Assembly (NCBI GenBank): GCA_029259835.1
Contig: JAJDEL010000187.1
Span: 1-7,982 of the forward strand
Source of the DNA: Planctomicrobium sp.
Lineage (GTDB): Bacteria > Planctomycetota > Planctomycetia > Planctomycetales > Planctomycetaceae
Direction: 5' to 3'
Length of the DNA: 7,982 nucleotides
A model generated the notes under the pieces. That model was not told where the DNA came from and made no database searches. It was given only the letters and a program-made list of their open reading frames with translations. A program made the position numbers and the translations under genes. This document shows, one piece after another, positions 1 through 6,959 of this stretch; within the stretch, counting starts at the first letter, position 1, and each line of letters opens with the position of its first letter.

Positions 1-328
1 GAATCCAGCGGATTGGAGGGCGCGCGAACCAAGGTCTTTCGTTTGCATTTTCAGTTGTGGATTCTGCTGTCGAAACGTGTGGGGAGTAGTGTGTTGGGTA
101 ACAATTCGAAATCGTTCCTCGTGTCGGGCGGGGGTTCAGGAAAACGTGGGTGCAGTTCTGGCATTTCGTGAAAGTAAACTCTCCTGGGAGACCACAGAAA
201 TTATCTTGAGTTTTGATGAGTATTTCGAATTCGGCTGATCCACAGAGCGGGCAATTCGTCGGTTCCAATTCGATTGTTGCGTCAACTTTTTCCACAATTC
301 TTCTTTCAGGATTCTGCCAGATTTCCAT
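1..328 (-). CDS. SAM-dependent methyltransferase, N-terminal part (runs off left edge)
   Basis: This is the N-terminal ~109 residues of a probable class I SAM-dependent methyltransferase. Only the part before the catalytic fold is present. The reading frame is open to the window edge. It carries a cysteine ribbon: CPLCG at residues 26-30 (Cys26, Cys29) pairs with CQNC at 56-59 (Cys56, Cys59). The motif LNPRPT follows at 64-69, and a tyrosine/histidine-rich YPTHYSPH stretch lies at 77-84. This CxxC...CxxC...NPRP order is typical of the metal-binding leader of methyltransferases acting on sugars or small molecules, often near polysaccharide genes. The substrate cannot be told here because the SAM-binding GxGxG region is outside the window. 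I chose the ATG at 328 because it places the ribbon at the usual distance from the start. A TAGAAT hexamer at 365-360 would give a short leader. The frame stays open further upstream, with another ATG at 397, so a longer start is possible. It is divergent from the toroid gene. Confidence 0.8.
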   Translation of the reverse strand, partial: MEIWQNPERRIVEKVDATIELEPTNCPLCGSAEFEILIKTQDNFCGLPGEFTFTKCQNCTHVFLNPRPTRGTISNCYPTHYSPHVSTAESTTENANERPWFARPPIRWI

Positions 329-390
329 CTCGCAGCATGAATTGGCTGAGATCTGGGTAATTCTACCCTGAAAACTATGCTGCAAAGACC

Positions 391-418
391 ATGACATCAA
401 GTGAATTACTGCTATACT
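391..418 (+). promoter_or_regulatory. Extended -10 sigma70-type promoter for the toroid/HEAT protein gene
   Basis: A -35-like ATGACA (391-396, five of six consensus bases) is followed after 16 bases by TATACT (413-418, five of six). A TG dinucleotide stands one base before the -10, giving an extended -10 element. Transcription would begin near 425, leaving a leader of about 48 bases before the ATG at 473. This position also argues against a GTG start at 401, which lies inside the promoter. This is a match by eye only; planctomycete promoter consensus is poorly defined. Confidence 0.5.
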
Positions 419-472
419 TGCCACAGAGAGGTCTGTGATGCCATCACTTCGTTTCTTAAGAGTAACGACTCC

Positions 473-2200
473 ATGAAATTCTTTTCAGTTCTGCTTATTC
501 TTTGTTTTGCAAGTTCTTTGCATGCTGCCGATCAAAAAAGAGTGAAAGCTGCGTATGTCAAAGGTGCCGGATACTTAAGTGGAATTTATTCAAAATCAGC
601 AGGCGGTCAGAAAACTCTGATTGCTTTGGCGATCTATAAAGCAACTGGATCAAAAACATCAGGTCCTGTGAAAGACTCGCTGGATCATGTTCTGGAGCGT
701 TTCAAAGACGGGAGTTACAAGGCGGGTGGAGAACATATCTACGAAGCCGGCATTGATGCGACTTTTCTCGCCGATATTGACCCTGCAAAATACCAGGCAC
801 AAATTCGACAAATTGCTGATTACATTATCGCGATGCAGAAACCGAATGGAGGCTGGGATTACCCAACCACTCGCGAAGATCCCAAATTCAATGGTGACAC
901 CAGTGTGATTCAATATGCGTGCCTTGGTCTTTGGGCTGCTGAACGGGCAGCGATTGAAATCGATGATAAAGTTTGGCGAAAGGTTCTCGATTGGCATGTG
1001 ACCTACCAGAATTCAGACGGAGGTTTCGCATATTGTCCAAGAACAGAAACGGGGCATTTTCGCGATGCCTCAACTCTAAATATGACTGCGGCTGCGGTCG
1101 CGAATATGCACATCGCGATGCTGCACATCGAGCCAAATTTCCTCCCACTCAAACAAGAGTTAAAACAAAATAAACCTGAAATGACAGAAGCGAAAGGCCC
1201 TAAATTCGGGATCCTGGAGGAAGTCAAGTTGGATCCCGTAACGAAAATGGAAGCTGATGTGACGATTCCTTCGAAAGCAGTGTCGAGCGTGCGTAGTGCA
1301 TTTAAGTGGTTAGGAACTCGATTCAGAGTGGAAAACAAAGAGAGTCCACATAACACATATTACTACTACACAATCGAACGAATGGCAGCGCTGGCTGATG
1401 TTGAAAAAGTTGGAAGTTCGGACTGGTTCCATAGTTGTGCTGACTACCTGTTGAGTACCCAAAAAGCCGACGGTTCATGGGCTGAGTCCAGTTACTTTGA
1501 CGAAAATTACGACACAGCCTTTATCGTTCTCTTCCTCACTCGCTCGACTGGCAAGTTGTTGAAACGTGTTGATCCAGCACCGAAAATCGGACATGGTCTC
1601 CTCGCAGGTGGTCGGGGGTTGCCGGATAATTTGACTGACGTCGATTTCAATGGTCGGTCTGTGAAGATGAAAGAAAAGCCGACGGAGCCGCTCGATATTC
1701 TTCTCGCCTCTTTATCTAAGACAGGGGGACTGGCAAACCTGGATGAGGTTCAGGAGCAAATCGTTGAGAAGGTCCAACTCGGGAATCGTGAAGACTTGAT
1801 AGGTCAAGTTGATCAATTGGTCAAACTGGTGGATCACCCTGATCCTGGCATTCGTCAAACGGTTGTCTGGGCGCTGGGGCGGACAGGGAACATGAATCTG
1901 GCACAACACTTAATTGGCAAATTGAGTGATAATAATTTGTCAGTCATGATCGAAGCTCGAAATTCCTTGTGCTGGATCAGTCGCAAACCACTTGGATTTG
2001 GTTTTCAGGAAGACCCCCTCGCTGACCTTTCGGTGAACGCAACGAAAGAGCAAAGACAGGCCGCAATCGCTCAGTGGCATAAAAACGTCGTTCTCACTTG
2101 GGGCGAGTGGTACCTCAAAAATCGACCATTTGAAGATCGCGGCGATGCGTTCGAAGCAGAGCTTCGCCAGAAAATGGATAAACTCAAGTACGGTTTTTGA
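473..2200 (+). CDS. Exported squalene-cyclase-like alpha/alpha-toroid protein with C-terminal HEAT-like repeats
   Basis: A 575-residue protein predicted to be secreted. Residues 1-18 form a signal peptide (basic Met-Lys start, hydrophobic core, SSLHA before the probable cleavage site). The body shows prenyltransferase/squalene-oxidase repeats with QW-like motifs: QKPNGGW at 122-128, QNSDGGF at 179-185 and QKADGSW at 330-336. Helices of the type DTSVIQYACLGLWAAERA (143-160) and YYYTIERMAALADV (297-310) lie between them. Residues ~441-505 look like HEAT repeats (for example PGIRQTVVWALGRTG at 458-472). They are followed by a tryptophan-rich tail containing WGEWYLKNRP, a pattern I associate with planctomycete HEAT proteins. 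The DxDD motif of true squalene-hopene cyclases is absent, so I infer a binding or scaffold role rather than terpene cyclisation. I chose the ATG at 473 because it starts the signal peptide and lies downstream of the promoter; AAGAG at 458-462 is a weak ribosome-binding site. A GTG at 401 would add 24 residues ahead of the signal peptide and is unlikely. The substrate or partner is unknown. Confidence 0.85.
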   Translation: MKFFSVLLILCFASSLHAADQKRVKAAYVKGAGYLSGIYSKSAGGQKTLIALAIYKATGSKTSGPVKDSLDHVLERFKDGSYKAGGEHIYEAGIDATFLADIDPAKYQAQIRQIADYIIAMQKPNGGWDYPTTREDPKFNGDTSVIQYACLGLWAAERAAIEIDDKVWRKVLDWHVTYQNSDGGFAYCPRTETGHFRDASTLNMTAAAVANMHIAMLHIEPNFLPLKQELKQNKPEMTEAKGPKFGILEEVKLDPVTKMEADVTIPSKAVSSVRSAFKWLGTRFRVENKESPHNTYYYYTIERMAALADVEKVGSSDWFHSCADYLLSTQKADGSWAESSYFDENYDTAFIVLFLTRSTGKLLKRVDPAPKIGHGLLAGGRGLPDNLTDVDFNGRSVKMKEKPTEPLDILLASLSKTGGLANLDEVQEQIVEKVQLGNREDLIGQVDQLVKLVDHPDPGIRQTVVWALGRTGNMNLAQHLIGKLSDNNLSVMIEARNSLCWISRKPLGFGFQEDPLADLSVNATKEQRQAAIAQWHKNVVLTWGEWYLKNRPFEDRGDAFEAELRQKMDKLKYGF

Positions 2201-2350
2201 TCACTGATGATGCACTAAGTACTGGAGTGACATTATCTGCGTGGAAATAACCATAGACAATGAGATCCTTTGCTGAACTCTTCGCGTCACGCTGGCACAA
2301 TTTGACCTTTCCGCTACAACGTGTGATGAATCGTCACTGCACGACACCGA

Positions 2351-2356
2351 GAAAGG
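2351..2356 (+). promoter_or_regulatory. Shine-Dalgarno site of the symporter gene
   Basis: GAAAGG ends six bases before the ATG at 2363. It supports that start, which also gives the expected short N-terminus before the first membrane helix. The other complete genes here have weaker sites (toroid protein) or none that I can see (BatA/VWA protein). Confidence 0.5.
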
Positions 2357-2362
2357 TCTTCG

Positions 2363-4267
2363 ATGTTCACGTTTTTCTCTTTTGTTTTCTTTACCGGTCT
2401 TGTTGGACTGATTACGTGGCTGCTGACTCGTCACGATAACCACGAAAGTTCGTCCGGTTACTTTCTCGCTGGCAGAACTCTCACCGGTGGGTACATTGCT
2501 GGTTCGTTGCTACTGACGAATCTTTCTGCCGAGCAACTCGTTGGCCTCAATGGTGCTGCCTACACCGATGGAATCTGTGTGATGGCCTGGGAAGTCATTG
2601 CGGCGATGTCGCTGGTTGTGCTGGGGCTGTACTATTTGCCTCGCTACTTAAAGAGCGGAATCGCGACCGTTCCGCAGTTTCTTGAGAAGCGGTTCGACCA
2701 TGGAACGCGAACAATCACGACGTTGATTTTTCTGGTCGCCTACGCTGGCATATTGCTGCCGATTATTCTGTACGTTGGCGCGAAAGGGATGACAGGCATC
2801 CTGGATATGAAAGCTTTAACAGGGATTCAAAGCGAATTGACATTGATTACGATCACCGTCTGGTTGATCGGAATTATTGGTTCGATATATGCGATCTGGG
2901 GTGGGCTGCGTAGCGTTGCTGTTTCGGACACTCTCAACGGGTTCGGTCTACTCGTCGGTGGAGTTCTGATTGCCTACTTCGGTCTGGTTGCTGTCAATCC
3001 GGAAGGCGCGATGGCAGGGTTAGAAACACTTCGCGAAGCCTCACCGGAGAAGTTCAATTCCATTGGATCGAAAGATCAGTCAGTCCCGTTTGGGACATTG
3101 TTCACCGGCGTGTTGTTACTCAATTTGTTCTACTGGACAACGAATCAGCAGATCATCCAGCGAACATTTGGCGCCAAGAATCTGGCGGAAGGTCAAAAAG
3201 GAGTCCTCATCGCAGGTGTCTTCAAAGTCATCGCCCCGATGATTTTGGTGCTGCCTGGAATTATCGCTTTCCACATGTACGGACGCATTCAAGTTGGTGA
3301 TGAGTTCATTTCAGTAAAGGATAAAACGACTGAGAAAGTCGCCCTGGTGGTGAGTTCGAAAGAGGAAGGAAAGATCCTTCACGGTAAAGATGCGATGAAA
3401 CTCTTAAAGGTCGAATCAGCAGAAGCAGTCTGGAACTCCACCGCCTCGTCGGCGAAAGATGAGAAAGGCAAGATCTGGGAAATTGAGAAAGTCATCGGTC
3501 CCGATGTCGTCATTGTAACAGGGGAAGGTGGTGAGAATCGTTATCTGTCGGATGTTTCTGAATCAGAACTGACCCGCATTATTCCACCACGTGAACGGGA
3601 CAAAAGTTACGGACAACTCGTGCAAAAAGTTCTTCCTCCCTGGCTCACCGGCTTCTTCGCAGCGGCAGTCATCGGTGCAATTTTGAGTTCGTTTAACTCT
3701 GCCCTCAACAGTACAGCAACGCTATTCAGCTTAGGTGTTTACAAAACGATGTTGCATAAGGATGCGACGGAAAAACAAGTGATTCGATCGGGTAAAGTTT
3801 TCGGGATCGGCATTGCGATTGTTTCGATGCTGGTCGCTCCGATGTTACTTGGACAGGAGAGTATCTTCGGGTACTTGCAGAAGATGAACGGCCTGTACTT
3901 CATCCCGATCTTCTCAGTCATGCTGGTCGGGATGCTTTCCAAAAACGTCCCGGCAATTGCAGCGAAAATTGCTTTAATTGTCGGCTTTACGGTTATTTCG
4001 CTGTGCTACTTCGTCTCACCGTTTATCGAGATCTCAGAGAAGATTCACGGGTTCCATTTCCTGGGAGTCGTGTTTGTTTCACTCGTTCTGTTGATGCTTC
4101 TCATCGGAAAGTTGAATCCCAGAGAAACTCCCTGGGCACAAGAGCATTCCGGTGATGTCGATCTCACTCCCTGGGTCTTCGCGAAACCGCTGGGAATCGG
4201 ACTGATCGTCTTCGTGCTGGGGATCTACCTCTACTTCGCAGATTTTTCGATCTTGGCAGCGCAGTAA
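2363..4267 (+). CDS. Sodium:solute symporter (SSS/SLC5 family), SGLT-like, with extra loop domain
   Basis: A 634-residue inner-membrane transporter of the LeuT fold that couples sodium influx to solute uptake. The family is clear from SGYFLAGR (31-38), the GGL motif at 180-182, the NQQIIQR motif (261-267) and the TM8 signature [15 protein letters not shown] (442-456). Aligned by spacing to vSGLT as I remember it, the sugar ligands are conserved: Asn53, Gln58, Glu77, Asn254, Lys288 and Gln506 match N64, Q69, E88, N260, K294 and Q428. The inner gate Tyr257, the stacking Trp258 and Phe502 also match. Ser91 is replaced by Ala80, and the outer-gate Met73 by Leu62. Sodium-site residues Ala439, Ser442 and Ser443 match A361, S364 and S365. 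The substrate is therefore probably a hexose or similar polyol, which is inference. Unusually, about 84 extra residues lie between TM7 and TM8 (roughly 309-410), predicted to be periplasmic. The gene follows the toroid gene after 162 bases; co-transcription is possible but not shown. Confidence 0.93.
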   Translation: MFTFFSFVFFTGLVGLITWLLTRHDNHESSSGYFLAGRTLTGGYIAGSLLLTNLSAEQLVGLNGAAYTDGICVMAWEVIAAMSLVVLGLYYLPRYLKSGIATVPQFLEKRFDHGTRTITTLIFLVAYAGILLPIILYVGAKGMTGILDMKALTGIQSELTLITITVWLIGIIGSIYAIWGGLRSVAVSDTLNGFGLLVGGVLIAYFGLVAVNPEGAMAGLETLREASPEKFNSIGSKDQSVPFGTLFTGVLLLNLFYWTTNQQIIQRTFGAKNLAEGQKGVLIAGVFKVIAPMILVLPGIIAFHMYGRIQVGDEFISVKDKTTEKVALVVSSKEEGKILHGKDAMKLLKVESAEAVWNSTASSAKDEKGKIWEIEKVIGPDVVIVTGEGGENRYLSDVSESELTRIIPPRERDKSYGQLVQKVLPPWLTGFFAAAVIGAILSSFNSALNSTATLFSLGVYKTMLHKDATEKQVIRSGKVFGIGIAIVSMLVAPMLLGQESIFGYLQKMNGLYFIPIFSVMLVGMLSKNVPAIAAKIALIVGFTVISLCYFVSPFIEISEKIHGFHFLGVVFVSLVLLMLLIGKLNPRETPWAQEHSGDVDLTPWVFAKPLGIGLIVFVLGIYLYFADFSILAAQ

Positions 4268-4283
4268 TTGACAGCGAAGTTTT

Positions 4284-4306
4284 GCGACACACTTGAAGTG
4301 TGTCGC
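4284..4306. terminator. Perfect 10-bp stem hairpin between convergent genes
   Basis: GCGACACACT (4284-4293) and AGTGTGTCGC (4297-4306) are exact reverse complements around a three-base TGA loop. The hairpin sits in the 50-base gap between the stop codons of the symporter (ending 4267) and the BatA/VWA gene (ending 4318), where a bidirectional terminator is expected. Neither side has a T-tract after the stem in its own direction of transcription; four T's precede it on the plus strand. It may therefore be a transcript-end stabilising structure or a dispersed intergenic repeat rather than a classical intrinsic terminator. Confidence 0.6.
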
Positions 4307-4317
4307 TCAACAGCGTT

Positions 4318-6777
4318 CTACGAATCCGCGACCTGTTCGTTCCCAGCATAGAAGCGATTCGCGACGATGTGTTCGCCGACGAAGATGACCACGACGAGCA
4401 TGAGCAGCATTGGAAAGACTTCCTGACCGATGTCGGCGGTGGTGATGTCGTGTTTGAGTTCGCCAATGTCTTTGGCGACTTCGTATTTCTCCTCCCCAAA
4501 CCGCTCGTCGAGTTCCTCTTTCGTTAAACGAGTCAGATCACTCTCCGCAGACGGCGGGTTCACACTGAATCCTCGCAGAGAAACACGGGAACCTTGTTCG
4601 TAAAGGTCGTAGTGTCCTGTTTCTTTGGTCGGTTCCAGAACCATGACCGGTTCAAACGCATTCAGCGAGGTCCGTGATTGTTTCAGTCCAGGTTCTCGCA
4701 AAAATATTTTGCGATCGGTGTTCTTCGGCTCCAGTGGGATGACCGGAATTTGACCAGAAATGTAGTTGTGTTGTATGTCGGTAAAGCGTGAGACGTATTC
4801 AGTCATCTGCTCTACGAGCATCAGGAAAATATCTGATGTGTTCAGCGTGGCGAGTGTAGACCAACGGTTCCGTAGATCCTCCGGGAGGTTGGCGCCGGTT
4901 GTCAGAAGGACTGTTCGTCCACGACCGTAACTTCGTTCAATGATTGCTGGCGACCGGTCAGCATCAGTGAATGTCGCGAGAATATTTGCACCTTCCGCAG
5001 GTTCAATAGACCAGAATCGGTAAACATCCATGAGATTTTCAATCGTGGAGAACGTTCCGTAGTTCTCGTATTGCCTGAACTTCCAGAACATTGGGTGGTT
5101 GCGTTTATTGATACTGAAATTCCAATTGCTTGTTCCTTTCCAAACATCAAGGCGTGCTGGAAGAAAAACTTGCGCTCTCGCGCGGTTGTAAGATGACGGC
5201 CGAATTTTCTTGTCGTTGGCGCCGAGGACAATGATCAGTCCGCCGCCATTCTCGACATACTTCGAAAGTTGGAACCAGACATCATCGCTGAATTCGCGGC
5301 AATTCATCAAAGTGACTGCCGTGTAGTCGGCGAGTTGTTTGTCTTTCAGTTTTCCGGTTGTACTGTATTCCGGAACGAATTTATTGCGACCGGCGTTGAG
5401 GTCCTCTTCAGGAGCGAGTGCAATCATCCATTCGTTGACATCATCAAGCCCGGGACCAACAACAAGCACGCGCGGTGCTGGGATGACTTCTGCTGAAAAG
5501 TAACGGACATTATCGAATGCGAGCGGATCGTTCGTTGCCAGTTTGATTTCTCCATGCAGCGAGCGATTCTTGAGATCACTTAATGGAGGGAAATCGGTTC
5601 TCACCGGAATGTTAGCATCGATCGGTAAAGTGACTTGACCAACTTTGGAAGATTGATTCTTCGAATTCTGTAAACGCAGTTCAACGGTTTGCTCAGGGAT
5701 ATCGCTACCCGTCGCTGCGATTGTCGCAGTCACAATGAGATCGCCGCCAACCGGAACTCGTTCACGCGAAAGTTGAATGTCTGTAATTGATACGTTTTGA
5801 GGATCTTCCTGACCGACATCAACGAGGTAGAGATTCGTCCCAGCAGTTTCTTCAATCAGGCCATGCAACAACTCCGAACTTCGATCCTTCCAGGCGGTTT
5901 TCGCCAAATCAGTAAAGAGGTAAACGCGGCGAATGTAACGATCTTTGCGAGCATCAGTCTGGACATTTGATTGGTCAGAGAGCGTGCGGGATCGGTCATC
6001 TTGTTGAGCTTTCAGGGCGTACTGCAACCGCTCATCAAGCGGCAGTGCGACTTGGTGGATATCCAACCCATCCAGTCTTCCTTGAGCGGATAGCATTGTG
6101 GATTGAAACAGTATTGGATGATCGCTGGAATTGTCAGCGATTGCGATTCGACTTCCGACCGGGAGTGACTGCAAATGTTCTTTAGCAATTTCTTTCGCCC
6201 GGTCTAATGAAGTCTTGCCTTTTTGCAGGTAAGACATACTCAGGCTGGTGTCAAAGAGCATGATACCAGCGACCGGAAGATCGATGTCACGAATCGGACG
6301 CGGGTCTTTGAGTTCTCCTAAAATCCGTTGTTGATAAGGACATCCAACAAAAGCGCCCAAAGCAAGCAACGTACTTGCCGTTGCGATGTTTCGCAGCCGC
6401 GAACGTTTCTCTTCATGTTGATACTTGACGAGTGTTCGATTTTTCAAGCGTCGCAGAAATAAGAAATAGGAAGCAACACCGAACGCAATCACGACGCAGA
6501 GAATTCCGATTTCTAATCTGCTTAGGTTGTAGTTTGCAGGAGGCAGCGATGGACGCGCGATCGCGAGAACAATGATGGCAAGGATTAGCATTCGCAGCAG
6601 CAACAACCAGAAGTGTTTCAAGCGAAGCCGCCGAACACTTTGTCGCCTGCGCTGCTGAATGAGACGCAGCGCAGGAAACAGCAGCTTTTTCGGCTTCTGT
6701 TTCAGCAGAAAATGCAGCACGATCGGCACTGTGATGAATGCAAGACCGGCCAGTATGGAAGAATTCAAAAACGACAT
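4318..6777 (-). CDS. BatA-type membrane-anchored VWA protein with amidotransferase-like domain
   Basis: An 819-residue membrane protein of a type I associate with planctomycete MoxR/Bat-like clusters. Residues 1-80 form the BatA N-terminal region: helices at ~7-25 and ~57-74 joined by a basic loop containing KKLLFPALRLIQQRRR. Two more helices follow at ~90-107 and ~131-146. A VWA domain covers ~168-345. Its metal-ion site is DTSLS at 176-180 (Asp176, Ser178, Ser180), and FTDLA at 288-292 supplies a later acidic residue. Residues ~346-430 look like a beta-sandwich. Residues ~434-640 resemble the class I glutamine-amidotransferase-like fold (VLVVGPG at 437-443, GGGLIIVLGAND at 511-522); I see no catalytic triad, so it is probably non-enzymatic. 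A final helix at ~787-802 anchors the C-terminus. The intact DxSxS motif implies metal-dependent protein binding. The start at 6777 is fixed by the BatA N-terminus; no Shine-Dalgarno site is visible before it. The usual MoxR and DUF58 genes are absent from this window. The biological role is unknown. Confidence 0.88.
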   Translation of the reverse strand: MSFLNSSILAGLAFITVPIVLHFLLKQKPKKLLFPALRLIQQRRRQSVRRLRLKHFWLLLLRMLILAIIVLAIARPSLPPANYNLSRLEIGILCVVIAFGVASYFLFLRRLKNRTLVKYQHEEKRSRLRNIATASTLLALGAFVGCPYQQRILGELKDPRPIRDIDLPVAGIMLFDTSLSMSYLQKGKTSLDRAKEIAKEHLQSLPVGSRIAIADNSSDHPILFQSTMLSAQGRLDGLDIHQVALPLDERLQYALKAQQDDRSRTLSDQSNVQTDARKDRYIRRVYLFTDLAKTAWKDRSSELLHGLIEETAGTNLYLVDVGQEDPQNVSITDIQLSRERVPVGGDLIVTATIAATGSDIPEQTVELRLQNSKNQSSKVGQVTLPIDANIPVRTDFPPLSDLKNRSLHGEIKLATNDPLAFDNVRYFSAEVIPAPRVLVVGPGLDDVNEWMIALAPEEDLNAGRNKFVPEYSTTGKLKDKQLADYTAVTLMNCREFSDDVWFQLSKYVENGGGLIIVLGANDKKIRPSSYNRARAQVFLPARLDVWKGTSNWNFSINKRNHPMFWKFRQYENYGTFSTIENLMDVYRFWSIEPAEGANILATFTDADRSPAIIERSYGRGRTVLLTTGANLPEDLRNRWSTLATLNTSDIFLMLVEQMTEYVSRFTDIQHNYISGQIPVIPLEPKNTDRKIFLREPGLKQSRTSLNAFEPVMVLEPTKETGHYDLYEQGSRVSLRGFSVNPPSAESDLTRLTKEELDERFGEEKYEVAKDIGELKHDITTADIGQEVFPMLLMLVVVIFVGEHIVANRFYAGNEQVADS

Positions 6778-6959
6778 ACGTAACGATTCAGGCGTGATCC
6801 GAGAGTGTGATAGATTGTCTTACGTTTTGTACGTCTTTGGAGAGCATTGTGTGAAGTCTAATTGCGCCTCGTTTCTCATGATCGATGACTTATTCCTAAT
6901 GAAAGATTACATCGTGCTTTCCCGCTCGCTCCCTCTCCGCCTCAATCCCTTGACGATCC
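6778..6959. other. Intergenic region upstream of the BatA/VWA gene
   Basis: This 182-base gap separates the orphan protein gene from the BatA/VWA gene; both are on the minus strand. I see no convincing small gene, promoter or terminator. The one visible oddity is a pyrimidine-rich plus-strand run at 6917-6943, with only three purines in 27 bases (purine-rich in the minus-strand transcript). The gap is long enough for the BatA/VWA gene to have its own promoter. Confidence 0.4.

Noticed and set aside
401..472. A 24-residue N-terminal extension of the toroid protein from a GTG at 401
   Set aside because: It would place cysteine-containing sequence before a clear signal peptide, and the GTG lies inside the predicted promoter.
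2302..2331. TTGACC and ATGAAT as a possible symporter promoter
   Set aside because: The -35 is fair, but the -10 matches only three of six bases with an 18-base spacer; too weak to call.
2201..2443. An 80-codon minus-strand frame in the gap before the symporter gene
   Set aside because: It covers the symporter's Shine-Dalgarno site and first codons, is basic and low in information, and matches nothing recognisable.
6340..6366. Lipobox-like FVGC (residues 143-146 of the BatA/VWA protein)
   Set aside because: It ends the fourth membrane helix, about 145 residues from the N-terminus, and does not follow a signal peptide, so lipid attachment is unlikely.
6907..6923. Minus-strand ATG-TAA start-stop pair preceded by GGGAAAG
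   Set aside because: Such start-stop pairs are frequent by chance and nothing suggests a regulatory minimal ORF here.
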